Shown piece after piece: positions 49,412-57,910 of a stretch of 64,000 nt of DNA. The DNA comes from Actinomadura xylanilytica (lineage in GTDB: Bacteria; Actinomycetota; Actinomycetes; Streptosporangiales; Streptosporangiaceae). The notes under the pieces were generated by a model. It did no database searches and was not told where the DNA came from. It saw only the letters and a program-made list of their open reading frames with translations. Positions within the stretch are counted from its first letter, which is position 1; each line of letters opens with the position of its first letter. The position numbers were made by a program, and so were the translations under genes. The DNA is taken from the NCBI RefSeq assembly GCF_030283145.1, contig NZ_JASNWE010000004.1:434001-498000 (forward strand), read 5' to 3'.

Positions 49412-49837
49412 ATGACGACAATGCCTGACTGCCTGCTCATATCCATGCTGGCGTCGAGGGCGGCACCGGGTCTGGCACGCACCCTGGCGAAAGCCCATCT
49501 CTACAATTGGGGCTACATGCACATTTCGGACGATGCGTCTCTGGTCATCTCGGAATTGATCACGAACGCGGCGGCCGTGGCACCGCACAGAGAGATCCGC
49601 TTCCAGATCAGCCGGGACGTCGCCGGCGTCCTCATCGCCGTATGGGACCCCAGCCCGCACAAGCCCGAGCCCCTACCGGTCGTCGAACTGACGCTCGACA
49701 CCCTGGACCTGACCGAAGAGAACTGGGACGACAACGGCGGACGGGGCCTGCCGATCATCGCCGCCATCGCCACCGAATGCGGACACAGCCCCGACCCGGA
49801 CGGCGGAAAATGGATATGGGCCCGCCTCAAACCCTGA
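49412..49837 (+). CDS. HATPase-domain (RsbW/anti-sigma-like) protein
   Basis: A 141-residue GHKL ATPase-fold protein. It shows an N-box (VISELITNAAAVAPH), G1 (IAVWDPSPHK) and G2 (NGGRGLPIIAAIA) motifs and no other domain. This is the size of the anti-sigma or regulatory kinases that sit beside DUF397/XRE genes. It may phosphorylate an anti-anti-sigma partner or bind a sigma factor; none is visible nearby. Confidence 0.85.
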   Translation: MTTMPDCLLISMLASRAAPGLARTLAKAHLYNWGYMHISDDASLVISELITNAAAVAPHREIRFQISRDVAGVLIAVWDPSPHKPEPLPVVELTLDTLDLTEENWDDNGGRGLPIIAAIATECGHSPDPDGGKWIWARLKP

Positions 49838-49884
49838 CTCCCCCGCATAAACTTTGCGGTGTGAGAGCACCTGATCGAGAGGCC

Positions 49885-50949
49885 ATGCCGGAAATGGCGC
49901 CTCGGCACCTGTTCCTCCCTGATCTGATCTGGCCGCTGGACCCGGACACCGGCCGCTACCCGGTCGTCGACAGGGTCGACGATCCCGTGCGGTGGAGGGC
50001 CTGGGCGGACGCGGACACCCCGATCGTGACCCAGTGGGACGACGGGCGGCACGCCGGTCCCGCTCCGGGGCGGACGGCGACCTCCTCGTCGTCCGAACCG
50101 TCACTGGTGGCGGGGATGCTCACCGATCTCGACGTGCGTCCCGGTCAGCGTGTGCTCGATGTCGGCGCCGGCACCGGGTGGACGACCGCGTTGCTCACGG
50201 CGTGCGCCGGGGGGCGCGGCGTGGTCGGCGTCGAACTCGATCCGGAGGTCGCCGGGGCGGCGCGGGCGCGGCTCCGGGCCGCCGGCGTGGACGCGCCGGT
50301 CGTCACCGGCGACGGTGCCGACGGGTGGGCGGACGCGGCCCCCTATGACCGGGTCCAATGCACCTACGGGGTGCTGCGCGTCCCGCCCGCCTGGATCGTC
50401 CAGACGCGGCCCGGCGGGGTGATCGTCGCGCCGTGGCGGACCCGGTTCGCCCATCGCGGCGCCGTGGTCCGTCTGACGGTGGGGGCGGACGGCACCGCGT
50501 CCGGGCGCTTCACCCGCGTGGCCGAGTTCATGCAGTCGCGCCCGGAACGTCAGGAGTGGTTGGAGCACACCGACTACGTTCCCCCGGGAGGAGCCTGGCC
50601 GGTGGGGACCGTCAAGTCGACCAGCACGCTCGGCCCCGAGGAGCTGGGCGGGTTTGCGGTGGGAATCCTGGTTCCCGGCGTGGTGCACACCGTGAACGAG
50701 GCCGCCAACGGGACGATCACCGCGTGGTTGTACGCGCTGCGCGACCGGTCTTGGGCGGCGGTGTTCTTCGACGGCGATCCCGAGGCGGAGGTGTACCAGG
50801 GCGGCGAACGCCGGTTGTGGGACGAGGTCGAGGCAGCTCACCGGTGGTGGATCGGCCACGGGCGGCCCGGTCAGGAACGCTTCGGCCTCACCACGGGCCC
50901 GGAGGGCGAGACGGCGTGGCTGGACCGGCCGGATCGGCCACTGCGGTGA
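49885..50949 (+). CDS. Second PIMT-like methyltransferase
   Basis: A 354-residue SAM methyltransferase of the same family as 2166-2975. TSSSSEPSLVAGMLTDLDV is followed by SAM motif I VLDVGAGTGWTTALL, with VVGVELDPEVAGAARARLRA. The C-terminus has the shared ending GLTTGPEGETAWLDRPDRPL. The N-terminal 60 residues resemble ATP-grasp peptide-maturase-associated methyltransferases. The start at 49885 is preferred; GTG 49861 is in frame. No peptide gene or ATP-grasp enzyme was found near it. Confidence 0.82.
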   Translation: MPEMAPRHLFLPDLIWPLDPDTGRYPVVDRVDDPVRWRAWADADTPIVTQWDDGRHAGPAPGRTATSSSSEPSLVAGMLTDLDVRPGQRVLDVGAGTGWTTALLTACAGGRGVVGVELDPEVAGAARARLRAAGVDAPVVTGDGADGWADAAPYDRVQCTYGVLRVPPAWIVQTRPGGVIVAPWRTRFAHRGAVVRLTVGADGTASGRFTRVAEFMQSRPERQEWLEHTDYVPPGGAWPVGTVKSTSTLGPEELGGFAVGILVPGVVHTVNEAANGTITAWLYALRDRSWAAVFFDGDPEAEVYQGGERRLWDEVEAAHRWWIGHGRPGQERFGLTTGPEGETAWLDRPDRPLR

Positions 50950-50950
50950 G

Positions 50951-51625
50951 CTACTGAGGATGAAAGAACACCGTCAGCCAGTCGTGGTCATCGATGAATT
51001 CACGCACGGCCGGGCCGATGTGGGCGTTCAAGTTGTCCCAGCAGAGCACGATCTTGCCGCCGGGCAGCTGCTGGTGAGCGACGGCCAGCAGTGCCTGCAG
51101 CTCGGCGACGCCGAAGCCCTTCTTCTCCTTGCGCCCGCCGTGGAAGGTGATCGTCCGGTAGATGAGCCTGGTTCGCTGGCCAGGCTTGACGCATACCAGC
51201 CCGGCGACCGACACCCGGCCGCTTCCCTTGCCGGTCACCTTCACGATCGGGGTCTGCCCGACCGGCGCCCAGGTCCGGCCCTTGTGCGGCCTCAGGCTCT
51301 GGCCGGACTCGTCCTGGAAGCAGATCCACGCGCCCTGCTCGGCCGCCGCGCTTTTACACGCGGCCAGGTCTCCTCGCGCCAGGCGGCGATCTTCTCCTCG
51401 TCGCGTTCGGCCGCGCGGTGGATGGGAACCTGCGGCGACCACCCGACCCGGTGCATCAGGTACGACACCCCGCGCAGGGTGTAGCCAACTGCGAACAGTT
51501 CGTTGATCAGCGTGGCGATCCGGGCCAGCGTCCACCGCTGGTCTTCGTCCCACCTGTGCGCTGCCGGGCTCCGCTTCAGCTCGGTCTTCAGCAACTCGAT
51601 GATCAGCCGAACGTGAACATTCTGG
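50951..51625 (-). pseudogene. Broken IS630-type transposase
   Basis: Transposase pieces in two frames: RWDEDQRWTLARIATLINEL to TWPRVK, then SAAAEQGAWICFQDESG (first DDE Asp) and LCWDNLNAHIGP (second Asp). The frame changes at an A-AAA-G run near 51353. The C-terminus stops at TVFFHPQ, before the third acidic residue, and the N-terminal HTH is absent. Remnant, not functional. Confidence 0.78.
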
Positions 51626-51659
51626 TGGGCTGGTGGCGCCGGCTGGGAGGGTGGGTCTC

Positions 51660-52019
51660 ATGGAGGATTTGCGAAACGCCGAGCGTCGACTCCAAGCCGC
51701 ACAGCTGGCCGGAGACGTCGAAGCGCTCGATCGACTGCTGGACGATCGGCTGATCTTCACCTTCGGTGCCAATGTTCAGACCAAGGCCAACGATCTGGAA
51801 CTGCACCGCACCCGGACACAGGTGGTGAGAAGGTTGGTCGAGGAGGACCTGACGGTTCTCACCGACGGACGCACTGGTGTCACCTGGTTTCTCGGCACGG
51901 TGGAAGGGAGTGTCTCCGGCACGCCGTTCACGGCCAGGATGCGTTACACCCGTACGTGGCTCCACGACGACGAGCATGGTTGGCGGATCATCGCCGCACA
52001 CGCAGGCATGGTTGAGTGA
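51660..52019 (+). CDS. NTF2/SnoaL-like protein (DUF4440 type)
   Basis: A 119-residue single-domain protein of the nuclear-transport-factor-2 fold: NAERRLQAAQLAGDVEALDR, LLDDRLIFTFGANVQTK, RMRYTRTWLHDDEHGWRIIA. The start ATG 51660 has GGGAGGG upstream. Such proteins may be polyketide-cyclase-like enzymes or binding proteins. It sits between IS debris and a WD40 remnant and may be a passenger of past mobile DNA. Function unknown. Confidence 0.75.
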   Translation: MEDLRNAERRLQAAQLAGDVEALDRLLDDRLIFTFGANVQTKANDLELHRTRTQVVRRLVEEDLTVLTDGRTGVTWFLGTVEGSVSGTPFTARMRYTRTWLHDDEHGWRIIAAHAGMVE

Positions 52020-52201
52020 CACACTCCGGCAGCCTCTGAACGCCGCGACGTCGCCGCGGGGCACACCCTGGACATCGGGCGTTCTGGGCCCTCAAAGGCG
52101 GAGAGGACGGCGCTACTGTAGCGGGAGGTCCCAGGTCAAGGACCTGGTCGTGCGTGGTCCTGCGCCGGGACCGGCGCGGTCATCGCGTCGCGAGGGTCCG
52201 G

Positions 52202-52315
52202 TCTGGCCCCCTCACCGGCCACAACGACCCCGTCGAGTCGGTGACGTTTAGCCCCAACGGCAAAATCCTGGCCACCGGCAGCAATGACGACACCGTGCGG
52301 TTGTGGCGACGGTGA
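52202..52315 (+). pseudogene. WD40-repeat remnant
   Basis: In one frame the end of a WD40 blade is clear: LTGHNDPVESVTFSPNGKIL, then ATGSNDDTVRLWRR and a stop. No start or other blades lie upstream. It is the last repeat of a longer WD40 or WD40-kinase protein, now truncated. Confidence 0.65.
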
Positions 52316-52794
52316 AGCGGCCCTGCCCGGGTAGCTGTCACCAGGGGCAAGGCAGCTCTGCGTGATCGGGAGGTAGACGTCATGTCTGGACCCGACCACC
52401 GTCCCGGCGCCCGCCCGGCCGCACGAAATGGTTCCTGACCAGCGACTGTGCCGTTCTTCCTCACGGTGCCGCCGCGATTATCAGAGCGCGCCGGCGCGTG
52501 CCGCACCCGCCTTATCCCGCTGTGCCCGGACCGGAACCCATTCGTCGGGCGAACGCCGTGTACCGCCCGTGACCTGCGACGATCAATCCACTTTTCCTCC
52601 GGTCGCACCGAGTCCCGGCCTGTGACGGCGGTCTCCGGCTACGCGGTCGCGGCGACCAGGTCGAGGTCTTCTACGCGGTGGATGAGTGGTGAGGAGGGGG
52701 GCGCCATCCATTATGCGTATGGGGACGGAATGGAAAACCGGAGCCGACAAGGACGGCGAGGTACTTCAGTCGGCTGTGTGTCAGCCCGCTTCAG
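52316..52794. other. Non-coding stretch in accessory region
   Basis: About 480 bp with no gene. Short open frames (for example 52448-52807) have no ribosome site and cross into the reverse strand of the next gene. Base composition is mixed. No repeat or promoter was recognised. Confidence 0.4.
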
Positions 52795-53589
52795 TCAGCG
52801 GCCTTGATCGATGACGTCGTGGAGGTACTGCATGGCGAGCTTCTCGGCGTGGTGGCACCGTTCAACGATCGCTCCATCGGCATCGGACCATCGGCGGTAG
52901 AGATCGACGGTGGCGAGGAGCGCCCGTCCGGCTTCGTGGCGGTCGTAGCCGCACAGCGTTGTCTGAAGGTTGCGCGCCTCTTCGGGCGCGATGGTCTCCA
53001 GGTGGCGTACACCGCGGGGGATCGCGCCCACCCGGCGGGCGGCCAGGGGGCCGAGCACGGTCTCGCGCAGGTAGGAGAGGAAGCTGATGGTCTCGAACAG
53101 TTCCCCGCGGCCGAGCTTCGTCGCGCCGTAGTGCACCCAGATCCAAAACCGGTCCTCGATCCACTGGAGGTCGAACGCCGGAGTGACCGGCGGCTGCTGG
53201 GCGAGGGCGCCGGACAGGAGGCCGTCCCGGTCCCACAGGATCTCCGGGTCCTCGGTCCGCTCGGCGAACTCGGAGGCCCGGACGAACTTGAAGTCGACGT
53301 GCAGGAGGGGCGGCCCGACGAGTGTGATGATCAGACGCGGCTCGCCGACATGCTCCCCGGTGAATCCGGCGACCAGGGAGGCCCAGGAGCCGATCAGCAC
53401 GAGCCGCTCCCGCATGACCGCGTCGTACGCCGCGTCATCGATGACGAGGATCAGGTCCACGTCCGAGTAGACATCGGGGCGGCCTCCCACCATCGACCCG
53501 GTGATCGCCACGCCGACCACGCGCGCATCCTGCCGGATCCGAGGAAGTGCGTCGCTAAGGAACCGGCTGTGCAAGGAGGGGACGTCCAT
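52795..53589 (-). CDS. Nucleotidyltransferase-domain protein
   Basis: A 264-residue protein of the Pol beta nucleotidyltransferase superfamily. The motif is GS-x10-D-x-D, in GSMVGGRPDVYSDVDLILV (residues 31-49, acidic D43 and D45). A helical C-terminal half (TISFLSYLRETVLGPLAARR) resembles aminoglycoside or lincosamide nucleotidyltransferases. Start ATG 53589 (GGAAAG upstream). Could inactivate an antibiotic, but the substrate is not determinable. Confidence 0.8.
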   Translation of the reverse strand: MDVPSLHSRFLSDALPRIRQDARVVGVAITGSMVGGRPDVYSDVDLILVIDDAAYDAVMRERLVLIGSWASLVAGFTGEHVGEPRLIITLVGPPLLHVDFKFVRASEFAERTEDPEILWDRDGLLSGALAQQPPVTPAFDLQWIEDRFWIWVHYGATKLGRGELFETISFLSYLRETVLGPLAARRVGAIPRGVRHLETIAPEEARNLQTTLCGYDRHEAGRALLATVDLYRRWSDADGAIVERCHHAEKLAMQYLHDVIDQGR

Positions 53590-53685
53590 CTGCTTTCCTT
53601 CCGACCGGAGCAAAGCAGATCAGTTTAACACTTTGCCGGGCGAGAATCGCAACCCGATTTTCTCACAAACGACCCTTTCCCGGAG

Positions 53686-53727
53686 CTAGTGTCTCGTGAT
53701 TCCGCTGACGGAATCACGAGACACTAG
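53686..53727. repeat. 42-bp palindrome at left end of IS-like element
   Basis: Arms 53686-53704 and 53709-53727 are perfect complements with a 4-base centre (CTGA). The right arm extends through CTGA to match the inverted right end at 55213-55236. It overlaps the stop codon of the 53724 gene. It may also fold as a strong terminator. Confidence 0.8.
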
Positions 53728-54407
53728 CGGAGCCGTTCGCCCAGACGTTCCCTCAGGGGTGCGTAGTCATACTCAGGAAACAGTTCTGAGAACACGGTAA
53801 GCATGTCTTCGAGATTTCCGCCAATGTGCCCGAATTCACGGTCACCGAGTGAAACATCACAGAAAAGGTAGTGCCAGCCGGAGGTTCCCTTGGTGATGGC
53901 CAGCGCGGCCAGGTAATCGCAGTAATCGATATCCATTTTGAACGCCCCAATGCGGAAGTCGTGAAACCAGACCTCCGGTAGTGGCATATCGGGTTTTATG
54001 CGTAGCGCTGCAAATGTTCCCGTCCCGCTCCCGGGGCGGTGATCGATGACGCGGGGCTCGGAATAGAGTTGCCGCTCAAGCGGGGTTTCCCCCCAATCGA
54101 TGTCCGGCGCGTTGACGTTCATGGATGTGAGGAGATGGCGAATGGTGAACTCGCCTGTCAACCGGATCCCTGGGCGCTCGATCCGCCAATGACTGGAGAA
54201 CCAATTAAATCGGACGAAGCATCGCTGGAGAGAACGATCCAGGGAGATTCCATGCCATATGGAGATCTTTTCAAAGACCTCCCGGGCGTCGCCATATTCT
54301 TCGATAATCTGACCCGGCTTGGCAGAGAAAATCTGCACGTGCGGATTTTCCATCAGCTGTCCATGCATCGCCAGCAGGTGGGTCTCGCACTCGGTGAGAA
54401 CGGCCAT
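53724..54407 (-). CDS. Unknown 227-aa protein carried inside the IS-like element
   Basis: A 227-residue soluble protein, start ATG 54407 (GAGGTG upstream). It has no recognised domain: segments include WHGISLDRSLQRCFVRFNWF, SSHWRIERPGIRLTGEFTIR, and an acidic C-terminus with GGNLEDMLTVFSELFPEYDY. It is rich in aromatic and acidic residues and its gene is more AT-rich than neighbours, consistent with transfer. The stop codon sits inside the left palindrome. An immunity or phage-defence type role is possible but only a guess. Confidence 0.65.
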   Translation of the reverse strand: MAVLTECETHLLAMHGQLMENPHVQIFSAKPGQIIEEYGDAREVFEKISIWHGISLDRSLQRCFVRFNWFSSHWRIERPGIRLTGEFTIRHLLTSMNVNAPDIDWGETPLERQLYSEPRVIDHRPGSGTGTFAALRIKPDMPLPEVWFHDFRIGAFKMDIDYCDYLAALAITKGTSGWHYLFCDVSLGDREFGHIGGNLEDMLTVFSELFPEYDYAPLRERLGERLR

Positions 54408-54439
54408 CGACGCACCTCGCTTTCCTGAATTTGATCGAG

Positions 54440-55198
54440 CTAAACCAATGTGGTCGCGGTCCAGGTGAACGGTTTCGCGTTCTCGTTCCAGGGGTTGATG
54501 TAGTCGCTGATCTGCTTGATCAGGACGTTGACACTGGAGGACGTGCCGCGGCGGATCGACTGCCGGGTGAGGATTCCGAACCAGATCTCGATCTGGTTCA
54601 GCCCCGACGAGCCGATGGGAGTGAAGTGGAAGTGGACGTGCGCGTTCTTGACCAGCCACTCCTTGACCTCCGGAGTGGTGTGTGTCGAGAGGTTGTCCAG
54701 GACGACATGGGTCTCCTTCCCAACGTGCGGTTTCACTGCCTTCTTGAGGAAGGCCAGGAAGTCCTTGCCGTTCCGGGTCGACTTGCACTCGCCAAGCACT
54801 TCGCCGGTGGCCATGTTCAGGACGGCGAACAGGTTTGGGGTGCCGTGCCGGACGTAGTCGGCGGTGCGTTTCTCGCTCGCCGCGAAGGCGACCGGCAGCA
54901 CCGGCTGGGTGCGGTCCAGTGCCTGGATCTGCGTCTTCTCGTCGATGGAGAGGACCACCGCGCCGCCCGGCGGGGCCAGATACAGGCCGATCACATCGGC
55001 CACCTTCGCCGCGATCGCGGGGTCTTTGGAAATCTTGAAGGTGCCGGACCGGTGCGGCTTCAGGCTCTCCTCCCGCCAAATGCGCGCGATGTAGTGCCAG
55101 GACACCGAGATGTTCTCGGTCCGCTTCAGATACTTCGCCGACTCCCGCGGCTCGGCGGCCTGTTCCACAGAGAGCTCCATGCCGATAGATCGAACCAC
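54440..55198 (-). CDS. IS630-family transposase, probably N-terminally truncated
   Basis: A 252-residue transposase with all three acidic residues of the DDE domain: LSIDEKTQIQA, HVVLDNLSTH and LNQIEIWFG. The N-terminal HTH is missing (only about 60 residues precede the DDE core). Start GTG 55198, about 15 bp inside the right end. Activity is doubtful without the DNA-binding domain. Confidence 0.82.
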   Translation of the reverse strand: MVRSIGMELSVEQAAEPRESAKYLKRTENISVSWHYIARIWREESLKPHRSGTFKISKDPAIAAKVADVIGLYLAPPGGAVVLSIDEKTQIQALDRTQPVLPVAFAASEKRTADYVRHGTPNLFAVLNMATGEVLGECKSTRNGKDFLAFLKKAVKPHVGKETHVVLDNLSTHTTPEVKEWLVKNAHVHFHFTPIGSSGLNQIEIWFGILTRQSIRRGTSSSVNVLIKQISDYINPWNENAKPFTWTATTLV

Positions 55199-55212
55199 AC
55201 GAGATCAAGTAA

Positions 55213-55236
55213 GGCTGACGGAATCACGAGACGCTA
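55213..55236. repeat. Right end of IS-like element
   Basis: CTGACGGAATCACGAGACGCTAG matches the right arm of the left palindrome with one mismatch in the last 6 bases. It lies just outside the transposase start. Probable inverted end. Confidence 0.75.
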
Positions 55237-55363
55237 GATCAAAAGAGGGGCGCCGGAACCCTGTTGCTCTGGATCGGTTCTCAGAACTCGTTCTCACGCA
55301 AAAGTGGGCCGGACCTCCTTCTGAGACTTGCATTGTGCGAGGATGCGGGGCCGTGACGGACAC

Positions 55364-55441
55364 TCAGGCCCCCTCGCCGAACGGCGAGAGCCGGACGACG
55401 TCCTCCTCGGCCTGGGGGTAGCCGTCGGCGCGCAGGTGATG
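55364..55441 (-). pseudogene. Possible Tn3-family transposase remnant
   Basis: HHLRADGYPQAEEDVVRLSP followed by FGEGA and a stop resembles the near-C-terminal segment of Tn3 transposases (LRAEGYPVxDEDVARLSPF). Only about 25 codons in one frame; nothing continues upstream. Weak. Confidence 0.4.
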
Positions 55442-55588
55442 GGGGGCGGTATGGCTCGTGTCACCAGGTACCAACGAGGGGTGTTGCCACAGGTGGGGGC
55501 ATGTGGCCGGACCGTCCAAGGGCCTGACGACACCTCCGGCTGACGGCGCCGTACGTTCACCCTGATGTCACGAAAGCCGTCACGGTGG

Positions 55589-56878
55589 TCATGGCCCGCC
55601 TGGTGGAGAAGCTTCGCGCGCAGGCCAAGAAGTTGCCCGCCGGGAGCGCGCCCGTCGGCTTTCAGGCCCGGGGCCGCGCCATCCCACGGTGTCGTCCCAG
55701 CTGCCGGTGGCCAGGATTTGGACGGGGGTGCGGAGGCCCGGGGTGAGGGCGAGGGTGACGGCCAGCGAGACCACGGCCATCGCGGTGATGGTGGCCGCCA
55801 CCGGAAGGTGGTCGGCCAGGGCGCCGGCGACGGTGGCACCGATGGCCTGCATGGTCAGCATGCCGGCGCTGTTGAGGCCGAGCGCCTGGCCGTGCATCTC
55901 CGGCGGGGTGGCGGCGATGAGGCGTTCCTGGAGCAGCAGCCCGGCGCCGAAGCCGAACGAGGCGAGGGCCACCGCGAGCACCGCGACGGGGAGCGGGGGC
56001 AGGAGCGCGAAGGCGAGGTAGGGGGCGGCGAGCAGCATCCGCAACGGGGTGATGAGCCGTCCGCGCGACCCCGGCGGGACGAACCGGCCCATCGTCATGT
56101 CGCCGAGCAGCATGCCGAGCGCGCCCGCCGTGAACAGGACGCTCGCCGAGCCCGGCGCGTACGGGACGAACAGGGCCTCGCAGCCGACGACCAGCCCGTT
56201 CGGCACCCAGAGCGCGAAGAAGGCGTTGCGCCGTACCGGGTCCGACCACAGCCGCGCGTTGACCCGCCACGTCTCGCCGATCGAGGCGCGGCCGGACGCG
56301 CGGGCGGGACGCGGGGTGAGGCCGAACCGGGCGGCGAGCGCGGCGGCCAGGTAGAGGGCGGCGGAGACCAGCAGGACCCGGCCGGGGGACGCGACGGCGA
56401 GCAGCACCCCGCCGAGCGCGTACCCGCCGATCTGCATGAGGCCGACGGCCATGTTGAACACCGAGCGCCCGAGGACGTAGCCGTCCGCGGGGAGGATCTC
56501 GTTCAGCAGGCCCCAGCGGACGCCGCCGCCCACCGAGCCGGCCAGGCCCAGCACCGCGATGACCGCCATGATCACGGCCACCGGCAGGCCGGGCAGCGCG
56601 AGCAGCAGGGTGCCGCCGGCGAAGATCAGCGCGAGCCCGGTCATCGCGGCGCGGGGCGGCACCCGGTCGGCCACCGAGAGCAGCGTCAGCGCGCCGACCA
56701 CCTGGGCGAACGAGGAGCCGAACATGCTCAGCGCGGCCAGCAGCGACGATCCGGTGGCGCCGAAGACCAGGGTGGCGAGCGCGATCTGGCCGATGGTCAG
56801 GGCGGCGAGCTGGACCGTCGCCGCAGCGAAGAGCGGGGTGAACTCGGGCACCCCGAAGATGTCGCGGTAGGTACGCAC
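55589..56878 (-). CDS. MFS transporter
   Basis: A 429-residue multi-TM transporter. GQIALATLVFGATGSSLLAA is an early helix, and GFGAGLLLQERLIAATPPEM and TMQAIGATVAGALADHLPVA are later segments. Start GTG 56878; the frame extends further but only as noise. The C-terminal 40 residues are basic and may be read-through. It is divergent from an ArsR-type gene with a 59-bp gap, suggesting control by it. Substrate unknown. Confidence 0.85.
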   Translation of the reverse strand: MRTYRDIFGVPEFTPLFAAATVQLAALTIGQIALATLVFGATGSSLLAALSMFGSSFAQVVGALTLLSVADRVPPRAAMTGLALIFAGGTLLLALPGLPVAVIMAVIAVLGLAGSVGGGVRWGLLNEILPADGYVLGRSVFNMAVGLMQIGGYALGGVLLAVASPGRVLLVSAALYLAAALAARFGLTPRPARASGRASIGETWRVNARLWSDPVRRNAFFALWVPNGLVVGCEALFVPYAPGSASVLFTAGALGMLLGDMTMGRFVPPGSRGRLITPLRMLLAAPYLAFALLPPLPVAVLAVALASFGFGAGLLLQERLIAATPPEMHGQALGLNSAGMLTMQAIGATVAGALADHLPVAATITAMAVVSLAVTLALTPGLRTPVQILATGSWDDTVGWRGPGPESRRARSRRATSWPAREASPPGGP

Positions 56879-56937
56879 GGCGGAGACTGTGCGGCCTCGC
56901 CGGGGCCCGGCGCTACTGTTTCGGACGGAGGCGAAAG

Positions 56938-57903
56938 ATGGGGCTGTGGCAGGTCGGCCCGGACGTGCTCGCGCGGAGCCGCTTCGCGGTGTCGCCGCTG
57001 GCCGAGACCGTCGGGGCGCTCGCCGTCCTGGGCGGGCGCAAGGAGGCCGGCGACGGTATGGCCGCGTGGGCCCGCGAGCACCGGCCGGTGTTCCGCGCCC
57101 GGTTCGGCGGCGACCCGTTCGCCGCGGCGTTCGTCGAGGCGGCGTTCCGGCCACGGTGGATCGCCGACTTCCTGAGCCGTCCGCCGCTGGAGGGCCCGCC
57201 GTCATTCGAGCGGGAGATCGACCGGGTCCGCCGCACGCCGGGCGAGGCGGCCCTGGCCGACCTCGCCACCGCGCTCGGCGCGCCGCCGCCCACGCCGCTG
57301 GCCGTCCCGGACGTGGCGGAGCGGGCCGCCGCGCTACTCATCTGGGTGTGGACCCGCACCGTCGAGCCGGACTGGCCGAGGAGGCGCCGCGTCTTCGAGG
57401 CCGACATCGCCGCGCGCACGCACCGGCTCGGCTCGCACGGCTGGGCCGCGGTGATCGGTGAGCTGCGGGTGGAGACGAGCTGGCTGGGCGACGGGCGGCT
57501 GCGGATCAACGCGCAGGACCGGCCGACCCGCGAGATCGGCGACGCCGACCTGCTGTTCGTGCCGACCACCTCGCGGCGCGGCTGGGTGAGCTGGGACCTC
57601 CCCGACCGGTACGCGCTGGTCTACTCGTGCACGGGCCTGCTGGCGGGCCCGGACGGTGCCGCGGTGCCGGGTCCGCTGGGCCGGCTGCTCGGCCCGACGC
57701 GGGCGGGTGTGCTGGTCCGGCTGGACACGCCCAAGAGCACGAGCCAACTCGTCGCGCTGACCGGCTGCGGGCTCGGCACGGTGGGCGGCCATCTGAGAGT
57801 CCTGCTGGACGCGGGGCTGCTGGTGCGGCACCGGTCGGGGCGGTCGGTGCTGTACAGCCGGACGCCCGACGGCGACCGGCTGGTGCGCGCCGCCGGGGAG
57901 TGA
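56938..57903 (+). CDS. ArsR-type regulator with N-terminal DUF5937-like region
   Basis: A 321-residue regulator. The C-terminal wHTH (TPKSTSQLVALTGCGLGTVG, HLRVLLDAGLLVRHRSGRSV) is at residues about 260-310. The first 240 residues (MGLWQVGPDVLARSRFAVSP) resemble DUF5937, found before ArsR domains in actinobacteria. Likely controls the divergent MFS gene. GGAGG precedes the ATG. Confidence 0.82.
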   Translation: MGLWQVGPDVLARSRFAVSPLAETVGALAVLGGRKEAGDGMAAWAREHRPVFRARFGGDPFAAAFVEAAFRPRWIADFLSRPPLEGPPSFEREIDRVRRTPGEAALADLATALGAPPPTPLAVPDVAERAAALLIWVWTRTVEPDWPRRRRVFEADIAARTHRLGSHGWAAVIGELRVETSWLGDGRLRINAQDRPTREIGDADLLFVPTTSRRGWVSWDLPDRYALVYSCTGLLAGPDGAAVPGPLGRLLGPTRAGVLVRLDTPKSTSQLVALTGCGLGTVGGHLRVLLDAGLLVRHRSGRSVLYSRTPDGDRLVRAAGE

Positions 57904-57910
57904 GGGCCGC

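Larger units (their letters stand above)
53686..55236 (-). mobile_element. IS630-type element with matching ends and an internal cargo gene
   Basis: Both ends carry the same sequence within TA dinucleotides. On the left, a 42-bp palindrome (53686-53727) reads CTAGTGTCTCGTGATTCCG and back. On the right (55213-55236), CTGACGGAATCACGAGACGCTAG has one mismatch. Between them are an IS630-type transposase and an unknown gene whose stop lies inside the left end. IS630 elements insert at TA, and both ends are flanked by TA. The presence of an extra gene is unusual. Confidence 0.65.

Noticed and set aside
53724..55208. Single 494-codon frame across cargo and transposase
   Set aside because: Only the left 227 codons look like a protein; beyond 54407 the frame is the shadow of the transposase gene, which uses another frame.
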